Below are positions 1-6,001 of a stretch of DNA of 8,180 nucleotides, in pieces. This DNA comes from 66-474 sp035249465 (GTDB lineage: Bacteria; Pseudomonadota; Gammaproteobacteria; Xanthomonadales; Rhodanobacteraceae). The position numbers were made by a program, and so were the translations under genes. The notes below the pieces were generated by a model that had not been told where the DNA came from, did no database searches, and was given only the letters and a program-made list of their open reading frames with translations. Positions within the stretch are counted from its first letter, which is position 1, and every line of letters starts with the position of its first letter. The stretch is from NCBI GenBank assembly GCA_035249465.1, contig DATFGL010000027.1:1-8180 (forward strand), given 5' to 3'.

Positions 1-470
1 TGCCGATGCTGCTGAACCCGGTGTTCGCCGACTACGTGCAGGCCTACGGCCGCGGCGGTGTCAAGGCGCACAAGCTCGGCGCCGAAGCGTTGATGAACCT
101 GACGCGGCTGTACTGGTACACCGTCGAGTTCGGACTGATCGACACGCCGGAAGGCGTGCGCATCTACGGCTCCGGCATCGTCAGTTCCAAGGGCGAATCC
201 ATCCATTCGCTGGAATCGGCCTCACCCAACCGCATCGGCTTCGACCTCGAGCGCATCATGCGCACGAAGTACAAGATCGACACCTACCAGCAGACCTACT
301 TCGTGATCGACGGCTTCCAGCAATTGATGGACGCGACCAGGCCCGACTTCACCCCGATCTACGCGCGCCTCAAGGACCGGCCCGAATTCGCCGCGGGTTC
401 CGTGCAGGACGGCGACCGCGTGATCCACCGCGGGACGGGCGAGGGTTGGGAAAAGACGGACGACGTCTGA
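1..470 (+). CDS. phhA: Phenylalanine 4-monooxygenase, C-terminal part (5' end outside window)
   Basis: This cytosolic non-haem iron, tetrahydrobiopterin-dependent enzyme hydroxylates phenylalanine to tyrosine, the first step of phenylalanine catabolism. The frame is open to the left edge and begins within P-M-L-L-N, the end of the family's HDxFGHvPLL segment, so the two iron-binding histidines lie just outside the window. The third iron ligand is visible as the Glu of YWYTVEFGL (codon 126-128). It is followed by the family blocks SSKGESIHSLES, FDLERIMRTKYKID and YFVIDGFQQLMD. About 155 residues are present of a usual bacterial length near 290-300. The gene ends in TGA at 468-470. No T-tailed terminator follows, and the next plus-strand bases hold no convincing gene. 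The tail after the catalytic core (GSVQDGDRVIHRGTGEGW) is polar and probably not catalytic. Identification is by recalled family motifs; the aromatic amino-acid hydroxylase family is certain, and phenylalanine rather than tyrosine or tryptophan as substrate follows from its being bacterial. Confidence 0.95.
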   Translation, partial: PMLLNPVFADYVQAYGRGGVKAHKLGAEALMNLTRLYWYTVEFGLIDTPEGVRIYGSGIVSSKGESIHSLESASPNRIGFDLERIMRTKYKIDTYQQTYFVIDGFQQLMDATRPDFTPIYARLKDRPEFAAGSVQDGDRVIHRGTGEGWEKTDDV

Positions 471-775
471 TCGCCCTGGTGAAAGCGGGAGCGACGCGGC
501 TCATCGTGAGAACGACCCAATGGAGTTCACGATGTCGGCTCCGGATGTCGTGGCAGTAACGGAACCCCGCGCGTCGACGCGGACGAAGCAGCGCCGTGAC
601 ACAGACCATGGATGGCCGTCAACGAAGCCAATACCGCGCCGTTGCATGACGCCGAGAAGCACAGCCGATCACGCGAGCAAGGCGGGCATGTCCGGCAGCA
701 GGGACGCCGGAGTTCGCGCCGGCGCGTGATCGGCGAGCATCGCAGGGAAGTCGAGGCAACGCGACGTTGCCTAGA
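471..775. other. Intergenic region after phhA, no convincing gene
   Basis: No recognisable gene was found here. A 65-codon plus-strand reading frame (ATG at 532, stop at 727-729) has a plausible GGAG six bases upstream. However, its composition is low-complexity, rich in Arg, Ser, Thr and Ala, its third-position GC is lower than that of the surrounding real genes, and no family is recognisable, so it is not called. A perfect hairpin lies at 754-772: AGGCAAC, loop GCGAC, GTTGCCT. It has no T-run on either side, so it is at best a weak structural terminator for phhA nearly 290 bases upstream. It sits only three bases before the palindromic element that starts at 776. Confidence 0.6.
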
Positions 776-915
776 CCGTCATGCCCGGCGCAATGGTTTT
801 GGCGACTTTTGCCGAAACAAAAGTCTCCCGCTCGCGGGAGCGAGCGGAACCAGGACATGGATGTCGAAACGACAAGAGCAAAGACGCTGGGTCCCGGCTT
901 GCGCCGGGATGACGG
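776..915. repeat. MITE/REPIN-like palindromic intergenic element
   Basis: The ends form imperfect terminal inverted repeats. The left end, 776-793, is CCGTCATGCCCGGCGCAA. The right end, 899-915, reads CCGTCATCCCGGCGCAA on the minus strand, the same sequence except for one missing base and no other change. Three hairpins lie inside: GACTTTTG/CAAAAGTC (804-811 with 818-825, loop CCGAAA), CTCCCG/CGGGAG (825-830 with 835-840), and TCCCGGC/GCCGGGA (892-898 with 903-909), whose loop is GCAA on the minus strand. False translations across the right end read VPACAGMTG (plus) and VIPAQAGTQ (minus), which are recurring artefacts of a dispersed repeat family in Xanthomonadales. No coding capacity is visible, so any mobility would need a transposase in trans. 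The element starts 17 bases beyond the toxin stop codon and may supply the 3' hairpin of that transcript. Copy number cannot be judged from one window. Confidence 0.75.
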
Positions 916-932
916 GGGGGAGTCTGGCGTGT

Positions 933-1625
933 TTACCCGCGCGGCCTCCGCACAGCGCTGACCTCAAGCACCTGCGCGATCTTCGCGCCATCCCACCGGT
1001 ACATCAGGTGCTTGCCCTGCACGCAAGGCGATGCAAGGTCGGGGTAGAACAGCGCCACGCATTCGCCGCCGGCTCGGCGCACGCTGTCGTAGGCGATGCC
1101 GTTCGAACCTTCCCCGTGCAGTTTTGCGCCGAGCTTGCGCGAGGCCGCGTAACTCGCCGGATCGTGCTCGGCCTTCCAGCCGCCGCGGATGTCGTGCAGC
1201 GTACCGTGCGTGCCGGAAACGTAACAGCGCATCGTGATGTCGATCGGCGGTTCCTGCGTCGCGGCCAGGAACTGCTCGCGGTGGTACACGGTTTCCTCGA
1301 CCGCCGTGTCGAACTCGTGCGCGAGGTACAGCACGCCGTAGCTGCCGTCCGAGAACCGGCTGCCTTCAGGGTTGACGTGCGTGAACGCGGCCATCAGCGG
1401 CGTGCTGCCGGGACCACTGACGCGGTGTTCCTTCTGCACGTTCGCCAGCTCGCCCCATTCCTCGCGCAGTCGCGGGTTGGTCAGCGCTTCGATCTGGTAC
1501 AGGGCATCCAGATCCTTCGGATCGGCGATGGCATCGAACACGCCCACGGGCGGAAACCGGCTGGGCACGATGCGGTACGCGCGTTGCCAGCGGATGCGGT
1601 GGAGGGGCGGGTCGTTGGATGCCAT
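933..1625 (-). CDS. RES-domain toxin of a RES-Xre toxin-antitoxin module
   Basis: This 230-residue protein belongs to the RES family. Characterised members (MbcT of Mycobacterium, ParT of Sphingobium) destroy or modify NAD+ or ADP-ribosylate a metabolic enzyme, and so halt growth. Visible signatures are an N-terminal RAYRIV (Arg16-Val20, with candidate Arg18), GSRFSDGSYGVLYLAHE (Arg90), the helix DTAVEETVYH (conserved Glu at about 111), and GIAYDSVR with Ser181, matching the usual GIxYPSxR block. These supply the Arg, Glu and Ser that name the family; which Arg is catalytic was not settled here. The ATG at 1623-1625 has no Shine-Dalgarno sequence. The frame is open upstream to a TAG but contains no ATG, GTG or TTG, so this start is the most reasonable one. 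The stop is TAA at 933-935. The antitoxin gene lies 148 bp upstream on the same strand. All expected RES residues appear intact, so the toxin is probably active. Confidence 0.88.
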   Translation of the reverse strand: MASNDPPLHRIRWQRAYRIVPSRFPPVGVFDAIADPKDLDALYQIEALTNPRLREEWGELANVQKEHRVSGPGSTPLMAAFTHVNPEGSRFSDGSYGVLYLAHEFDTAVEETVYHREQFLAATQEPPIDITMRCYVSGTHGTLHDIRGGWKAEHDPASYAASRKLGAKLHGEGSNGIAYDSVRRAGGECVALFYPDLASPCVQGKHLMYRWDGAKIAQVLEVSAVRRPRG

Positions 1626-1704
1626 CGCCGAAGTGTGGTTGCGCAGTTTTTCGGATGCCGAGATTGGCTACATCGCGAGCAACCATCCATGGTGCGGGGC
1701 GCCG

Positions 1705-1773
1705 GCCCGGCCATCCTTGGCCGGGCGTTCGGCGACGCAGCCGATGCCCCCGGCATCGGCAAAACGCGTCGCC
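1705..1773 (-). promoter_or_regulatory. Structured spacer between antitoxin and toxin genes (two strong hairpins)
   Basis: The spacer begins right after the antitoxin stop codon. The first structure spans 1731-1773. It has an outer perfect 8-bp stem (GGCGACGC 1731-1738 with GCGTCGCC 1766-1773) enclosing an inner perfect 9-bp stem (GCCGATGCC 1740-1748 with GGCATCGGC 1752-1760, three-base loop), with an asymmetric internal loop of one and five bases. The second, at 1705-1726, is a perfect 9-bp stem GCCCGGCCA/TGGCCGGGC with a four-base loop. Neither is followed by a U-run in the minus-strand transcript, so neither is a canonical intrinsic terminator. By inference they could attenuate read-through into the toxin, stabilise the antitoxin part of the transcript, or mark an RNase processing site. 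A small palindromic repeat inserted between the two genes is an alternative. Confidence 0.55.
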
Positions 1774-2187
1774 TCACCCTCTCTGCGCATCCAGGTACTG
1801 CCGCACCACGAACAGGTCGGAAACGTTGCCGGACAGCATGCGTTCCAGCGCGCTTTTGCCGCCGAACGTGGCAGCGGCATTCGGCTTGCGCAGCCACGCG
1901 TCGGCACGATCGGGCTGCGGGAACAGGATCGCCAGCGCCTTGAAGATGCCGAGCAGGTAGCTGATGCGCTCCAGCGCGTCGCGCGACAGCGCGCCATCGC
2001 GTTCGCGTTTCCACTTGTAGAAGGTCGATTCCGGGGGATCGCCCAGCAGCTTGCGCTGCTCGGCCACGCGCAACTTCCAGCGTTCCGCAAGATTGAAGAA
2101 CGCGCGCAAACCGGGGGCGCTCAGCGCATCCACCTGCGCCTGGTAGCGCGGTGAAGCTTCGGCGACCTTGCGCGAGGTAACGGACAT
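1774..2187 (-). CDS. Xre/MbcA/ParS-family antitoxin (DUF2384)
   Basis: This 137-residue protein is the cognate antitoxin of the RES toxin downstream. Residues about 25-85 form the Xre-like helix-turn-helix region (RAFFNLAERW, STFYKWKRERDG, RDALERISYLLGIFKAL). Residues about 90-137 form the DUF2384 toxin-binding tail (RADAWLRKPNAA, FGGKSALERMLSG, LFVVRQYLDAQRG). In characterised RES-Xre complexes the C-terminal tail inserts into the toxin active site while the N-terminal half binds the operon promoter. The ATG at 2185-2187 is supported by AGGA on the minus strand at 2197-2200, nine bases away. The stop is TGA at 1774-1776. Antitoxin-first order and the matching families make the module assignment strong. 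The 148-bp gap to the toxin is unusual, since these gene pairs normally overlap or nearly touch. Confidence 0.9.
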   Translation of the reverse strand: MSVTSRKVAEASPRYQAQVDALSAPGLRAFFNLAERWKLRVAEQRKLLGDPPESTFYKWKRERDGALSRDALERISYLLGIFKALAILFPQPDRADAWLRKPNAAATFGGKSALERMLSGNVSDLFVVRQYLDAQRG

Positions 2188-2196
2188 GGTTTGGGT

Positions 2197-2238
2197 TCCT
2201 GTATGAAGCTTGTGGCTATCTTACTCCATAAATGTAGT
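2197..2238 (-). promoter_or_regulatory. Candidate promoter, operator and RBS of the antitoxin-toxin operon
   Basis: Read on the minus strand, a TAAGAT hexamer (2218-2223) resembles a sigma-70 -10 box and lies about 30 bases before the antitoxin ATG, with AGGA (2197-2200) as ribosome binding site. No good -35 hexamer is seen at the expected distance, which would fit a weak or regulated promoter. An imperfect 16-bp palindrome at 2223-2238 (ACTCCATAAATGTAGT on the plus strand, six of eight pairs matching) overlaps the edge of the -10 box and is a natural candidate site for the HTH antitoxin. This local stretch is clearly more AT-rich than the surrounding DNA. Confidence 0.4.
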
Positions 2239-2276
2239 TCGTGCAGGGGCCGTCATGCTGGTGCAGGTATGCACGA
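2239..2276. repeat. Clustered TGCAC half-sites upstream of the antitoxin promoter
   Basis: TCGTGCA at 2239-2245 is repeated inverted as TGCACGA at 2270-2276. A further direct copy, GTGCAGG, occurs at both 2241-2247 and 2261-2267, exactly 20 bases apart. The last two copies form GTGCA-GGTA-TGCAC (2261-2265 with 2271-2275 and flanking base 2270-2271). The spacing of about two helical turns on one DNA face suggests a possible protein-binding array just upstream of the promoter. Chance is not excluded in GC-rich DNA. Confidence 0.3.
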
Positions 2277-2428
2277 GCCGCGCCTGCAATCTGCTTGGCG
2301 CGGGGTTGGCTTCGGGATCGGCCTGGGCCGTCAAAGGGCAAACAGCGGAAATGGCTTCCGTCCGCTTCGAAAGCCCGGCACGAACGGAAACCCGACGCAC
2401 GCCGCGAATGGCTCGATGCAGCGCCTAC
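2277..2428. other. Intergenic region with no recognised feature
   Basis: This stretch separates the toxin-antitoxin promoter region from the 3' end of the propeller gene. Frames crossing it are Arg/Ser/Ala-rich, lack ribosome binding sites and run into the flanking hairpins or genes. Nothing recognisable was found. Confidence 0.5.
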
Positions 2429-2470
2429 CCAGCCGGCTGGAAGCATCCGGGCGGATCACCCGCCCGGATG
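2429..2470 (-). terminator. Terminator-like hairpin overlapping the stop codon of the propeller gene
   Basis: A perfect 11-bp stem CATCCGGGCGG (2444-2454) / CCGCCCGGATG (2460-2470) encloses a five-base loop (2455-2459) that contains the gene's TGA stop. Just beyond it in the minus-strand transcript is a perfect 12-bp palindrome CCAGCCGGCTGG (2429-2440). No U-tract follows, so this is not a textbook intrinsic terminator. It could protect the mRNA 3' end or act with Rho. Confidence 0.45.
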
Positions 2471-5400
2471 GATCGTCACTCCGGCACTCTTCATGTTGTT
2501 GTTGAAGACTGGCAGCACGTTCGATTTCAGGTTCGCGAACCCGGACTGCGCTTGCGCAATGTCCGCTTGCAATTTCGCGAACGTCTGGCGCTGGACCACC
2601 GTGGGCTCGTAATCGGAACCGCCCGCGGCATTTTGCGCGCCCTGTCCCACCTGCCCGCCCAGCCAGCGGAGGTTCCAGTACACCTTGTAGCGTGTGGAAA
2701 ATTGCTTGTCGTCGCTGAGTCTCGCCGCCGGACTGACCAACTGGTTTTCCACATCGAGGATCTGCGCATTGAGCCGCGCGAGCGCATCCGCGGTCGTGCC
2801 GGTGGCGTGCGTCTTCAGCTGGTCCTCGATCTGCCTGCGCCATTCCTCCATGGCATTGACCATGTCCGAGGTCGCGGTGATGGCATCGGCAATCCGAACT
2901 TGCAATGCGGTCGCGTCCTGCAATACCGCTTCGCTCGCGGCGATCTTCGGATCCTTCAGGACCTCGAACGGTTGGGTCCAGGACTTTCCGTCGACCGTGA
3001 GCCGGACCTGGTAATCACCGGGCGCCGCAATGGGTGTGCCGGTGTGCGCGTCGACACCCCAGTGGATGATGGTGCGATGGTCCTTGCCCTGGTAACGCGG
3101 TTCCTCCCAGATGTACGGGTTCTCGGCGGGCGTGGTGCGCAGCTTCACGTCGGTCGGCATGTCGTGGAACAGGTCCCAGTACGCACCATTCAATCCCTGG
3201 TGTGCGTCCAGTTTCTCGGTGCGGATCACCTTTCCTAGAGCATCCAGGATCTGCAATTGCACGGGCTCTGCAGGCTTGCTGGCCAGATGGAACTGGAATT
3301 GCGGACGCGCCGGTTCGGCGGCCGTGGGATATGCGCCACGCGCCATGCGGAATACCGGTCCCGGCTTGAACAGCCGCGTCGCTCTCGTGCTCGGCTGATC
3401 CGTGCTGCCGGTCTGCTCGAGCGTCGTGATGTCGGGCAGGATGTAGTCGCCGCGACCATAGGTGGACACGTCCACGTCGTGCATGCGGGGCTCGACATTG
3501 ATCCAGCTTACCGGCGAAGGCGGCAGGCCCTTGTTGAAGTGAATCCAGTGCCTGCCGTTGTCCAGCGTGTAATAGAACGCATGGCCGGTGCCCGCGAACA
3601 ACATGCCTTCGCGGTTCGGGTTTTCGGCGACGGCCAACACGTAGTCCAGCGGATTGCTGGCGGGAAGATCGCCGGAGATGTTCTTCCAGGTCTTGCCGTA
3701 ATCCGTCGTCATCAACACGTACGGCTTGAGGTCGCTGTTGCCCGCCCAGCGGAAATCCACGGCGATGTAGACCGTTCCCGCGTGGAAATGCGACGGTGAA
3801 ATCTGGTTGATCTCGCCCCACGCCGGCAGGTGCAGGTTGGCGGTGACATCCACCCATTGCGGTGCCTGTGCCGCTTCCGCATCCATGGTGTACCAGAGCT
3901 TGCCGTCGTTGGTGCCCGCCCACAGCAGGCCTTTCTCGATCGGCGAAAACGCCATGGACCACACCACCTCGCCGTAATACTGGCCGAGGTTGTCGCCCAT
4001 GATGCCGCCGCTGGAAATGATGCGCGAGGGATCACGGGTCGACAGGTCCGGGCTGAATTCGATCCACGAATGCCCGGCATCGCTGGTGCGCAACACCATC
4101 TGGCAACCGAAGTACACGTTCTTGCCGTCGAACGGATCGATCGCCAGCGGCGCCGTCCAGTGGCAGCGGTATCTGGTTTCGTTGGGCGGCGAATCCAACG
4201 CGATTTGCGACGGCGACACCGAGTGCGGCGTGCCCTGCGCCAGGTCGAAACGAAACAGGTTGTTGCCATAGCACGATGACCAGACGATGTCCGGATCATT
4301 CGGATCGGGCACCGTGAAGCCAGACTCACAGGCGTTCGGGAAATACTGATAGGTCGATGACGGCTCGTTGGGCCCTTCGAAGCCGCTGCGATCCGGTGGT
4401 GTCACCGGCTCGCCGCCCGACGTCAAGGCCCAGCCCTTCGGCGGGGGTGCCGCCTTGGGATACTTGGCGAGCAGCTCCTTGTTGACCTTGGGCTTGCCCT
4501 CGCGCGCGGAGAAAAAGTCGGCATACGGGTACGCATGCGGCATGAACTCACCAGCCGGCAACAGTCCGTTGCCGCTCGGTTGCGAGACATCGCTGGACAC
4601 GCGCCACGCACCGTCGTCCTGGCGATTGCCGTAGATCCAATACGGCACCCGGTTGTCGCTCGCGATGTGGTAAACCTGCCCGATCGGCAACGCGACCGTG
4701 AGCGCGGTGCCCGCACCGGTGGCGATCTGCGCACCGCCGTCATCGGTCAGCACGTAGTGCGCGGGATTGGTCGGGTCGATCCAGCCGTCGTGGCAGTCGC
4801 CGCAGGAAGCCGGGCCGAGGGGTTTGACGTTCTTGCCGCCTTCGCCCGAGAAGGTCAGCCCGCCGTCGCTGGAGTAATGCGGGCTGCTGTTCAATACCAG
4901 CACGCCGTTCGCGTCCTTGGGGTTGGCCTCGATGAAGATGTAGTAACCGGCGCGCATGATGAGATTGCGGTCATGGCTCACCACTTTCCAGCTGGTGCCG
5001 CCATCGTCGCTGCGCCAGACCGAGCCCTGGTCCCTGGTCTGGATCAGCGCGTACATGCGCTGCGGATTGGATGGCGCGATGGTGACGTCGATCTTGCCCA
5101 GCGGTGGTGGGGGCAAACCGCGGGTCAAGTGTTGCCAGGTGCGCCCGTTGTCGTGGGAGATATAAACGCCGCTGCCGGGGCCGCCGCTCAACTCCGCCCA
5201 GGTGCGCCCGGTCACTTGCCAGGTTCCAGCCAACACGGTGTCGGGGTTGCCCGGGTCCATGCTGAGGCCGCTGCAGCCTGTGCGTTCGTTGACGAACAGC
5301 GTGCGTGTCCAGGTCTTGCCGCCGTCGGTGGTGCGGTAAACACCGCGCTCCTGTTGCGGGCTGTTGCCACGTCCTTCGGCGCACACCAGCACGTTGCCGG

Positions 5401-5914
5401 GATCCTTCGGGTTGATCGCGATGCGCGCAATGCGGCCGGTGTTGACCAGGCCCGTGTGCTGCCAGGTCATGCCGGCGTCGGTGGACTTGTACACGCCATC
5501 ACCCCAGATGTCGCTGGGACGAATGAACCACGGCTCGCCGGTGCCCACCCAGACCGTCCTGGAATCGGAGGGCGCGACCGCGATCGCACCGATCGCGGCC
5601 GTGTCCTGATCGTCAAAGATCGGCAGGAAGGTGTGGCCGCCATCCGTGGACTTCCACAACCCGCCCGACGCCGCTCCCAGGTAATACGTGGAGTAGTCGC
5701 CCGGAACCCCGGCGACCGACGCGATGCGGCCACCCGCAGGCGGACCCATGTAATGGAATTGCAGCGGCGGTGGCGTGGTCGTCTTCTGCAGGCCGCGCGG
5801 CTTCGACTGGGCGAGCGCCGGCAGGCTCGTGCCCATCGCAACCGCCAACAGTGCAAGCGAAGCCCCCCGCACCGCATGCGAAAGGGCGCGCGAAGCCGAA
5901 CGAAAGATTGTCAT
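2456..5914 (-). CDS. Exported VPS10/BNR-type beta-propeller protein with Asp-box repeats
   Basis: This 1152-residue protein of unknown substrate is probably periplasmic or secreted. The start is the ATG at 5912-5914: it has a strong GGAGG eight bases upstream and opens directly into a Sec signal peptide (basic n-region, hydrophobic SLALLAVAMGTSLPALA, likely cleavage after Ala35). The frame extends 28 codons further upstream, but that part does not look coding. Nine Asp-box motifs (SxDxGxTW type) begin near residues 88, 143, 194, 252, 301, 347, 609, 735 and 782, as in paired sortilin-like propellers. Residues about 443-520 form a Pro/Gly-rich insertion without Asp-boxes. An Ig-like segment resembling FlgD follows at about 871-990 (VQLQILDALGKVIRTE to GDYQVRLTVDG), then a largely helical tail at about 991-1132. 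The mature protein has eight Cys, two of them in CGDCH (371-375). Sialidase-type catalytic motifs are not evident, so calling it a glycosyl hydrolase would be unsafe; ligand or protein binding is more likely. A permease gene lies 87 bp upstream. Confidence 0.85.
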   Translation of the reverse strand: MTIFRSASRALSHAVRGASLALLAVAMGTSLPALAQSKPRGLQKTTTPPPLQFHYMGPPAGGRIASVAGVPGDYSTYYLGAASGGLWKSTDGGHTFLPIFDDQDTAAIGAIAVAPSDSRTVWVGTGEPWFIRPSDIWGDGVYKSTDAGMTWQHTGLVNTGRIARIAINPKDPGNVLVCAEGRGNSPQQERGVYRTTDGGKTWTRTLFVNERTGCSGLSMDPGNPDTVLAGTWQVTGRTWAELSGGPGSGVYISHDNGRTWQHLTRGLPPPPLGKIDVTIAPSNPQRMYALIQTRDQGSVWRSDDGGTSWKVVSHDRNLIMRAGYYIFIEANPKDANGVLVLNSSPHYSSDGGLTFSGEGGKNVKPLGPASCGDCHDGWIDPTNPAHYVLTDDGGAQIATGAGTALTVALPIGQVYHIASDNRVPYWIYGNRQDDGAWRVSSDVSQPSGNGLLPAGEFMPHAYPYADFFSAREGKPKVNKELLAKYPKAAPPPKGWALTSGGEPVTPPDRSGFEGPNEPSSTYQYFPNACESGFTVPDPNDPDIVWSSCYGNNLFRFDLAQGTPHSVSPSQIALDSPPNETRYRCHWTAPLAIDPFDGKNVYFGCQMVLRTSDAGHSWIEFSPDLSTRDPSRIISSGGIMGDNLGQYYGEVVWSMAFSPIEKGLLWAGTNDGKLWYTMDAEAAQAPQWVDVTANLHLPAWGEINQISPSHFHAGTVYIAVDFRWAGNSDLKPYVLMTTDYGKTWKNISGDLPASNPLDYVLAVAENPNREGMLFAGTGHAFYYTLDNGRHWIHFNKGLPPSPVSWINVEPRMHDVDVSTYGRGDYILPDITTLEQTGSTDQPSTRATRLFKPGPVFRMARGAYPTAAEPARPQFQFHLASKPAEPVQLQILDALGKVIRTEKLDAHQGLNGAYWDLFHDMPTDVKLRTTPAENPYIWEEPRYQGKDHRTIIHWGVDAHTGTPIAAPGDYQVRLTVDGKSWTQPFEVLKDPKIAASEAVLQDATALQVRIADAITATSDMVNAMEEWRRQIEDQLKTHATGTTADALARLNAQILDVENQLVSPAARLSDDKQFSTRYKVYWNLRWLGGQVGQGAQNAAGGSDYEPTVVQRQTFAKLQADIAQAQSGFANLKSNVLPVFNNNMKSAGVTIHPGG

Positions 5915-5922
5915 GAACCGGT

Positions 5923-5927
5923 CCTCC
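5923..5927 (-). promoter_or_regulatory. Ribosome binding site deciding the propeller gene start
   Basis: GGAGG on the minus strand, eight bases before the ATG at 5912-5914. It selects this ATG over the upstream in-frame ATG at 5998, which lacks such a site and would place 28 unlikely residues before the signal peptide. Confidence 0.8.
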
Positions 5928-5980
5928 GAAATGATTTGTACACCGTGGCAACTTGCTTCCCGCGTGACCGCGAACACGCT

Positions 5981-5995
5981 GCGCGCCTCGCGCGC
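5981..5995 (-). terminator. Weak hairpin downstream of the permease gene
   Basis: GCGCGC, a three-base loop, GCGCGC, about six bases after the permease stop codon. The stem is short, there is no U-tract, and such sequences arise easily in GC-rich DNA. It is listed only as a possible partial terminator between the permease and the propeller gene. Confidence 0.2.
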
Positions 5996-6001
5996 CACGG
6001 C

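Noticed and set aside
532..729. 65-codon plus-strand frame with a GGAG upstream
   Set aside because: No recognisable domain, low-complexity composition rich in Arg, Ser and Thr, and third-position GC below that of the real genes. One plausible ribosome binding site is not enough.
754..772. tRNA fragment or attachment site near the small hairpin
   Set aside because: There is only a 7-bp stem with a five-base loop, no cloverleaf or T-arm consensus nearby, and no direct repeat of it elsewhere in the window.
914..920. Run of seven G as a phase-variable tract
   Set aside because: It lies in the intergenic gap at the edge of the repeat, outside any gene or recognisable promoter, so slippage would have no evident effect.
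1731..1773. Intrinsic terminator between antitoxin and toxin
   Set aside because: The stem is strong, but in the minus-strand transcript the U-rich bases come before or within the structure, not after it, so canonical termination is not supported.
612..1943. 443-codon plus-strand reading frame
   Set aside because: It runs antisense across the repeat element, the RES toxin and part of the antitoxin. Its translation is Arg/Ala/His-rich with no family resemblance, and it contains the repeat artefact VPACAGMTG. It is a GC-rich shadow frame.
5915..5998. 28-residue N-terminal extension of the propeller protein
   Set aside because: It would put a non-coding-looking stretch before a clear signal peptide; the strong GGAGG lies inside it, serving the downstream ATG.
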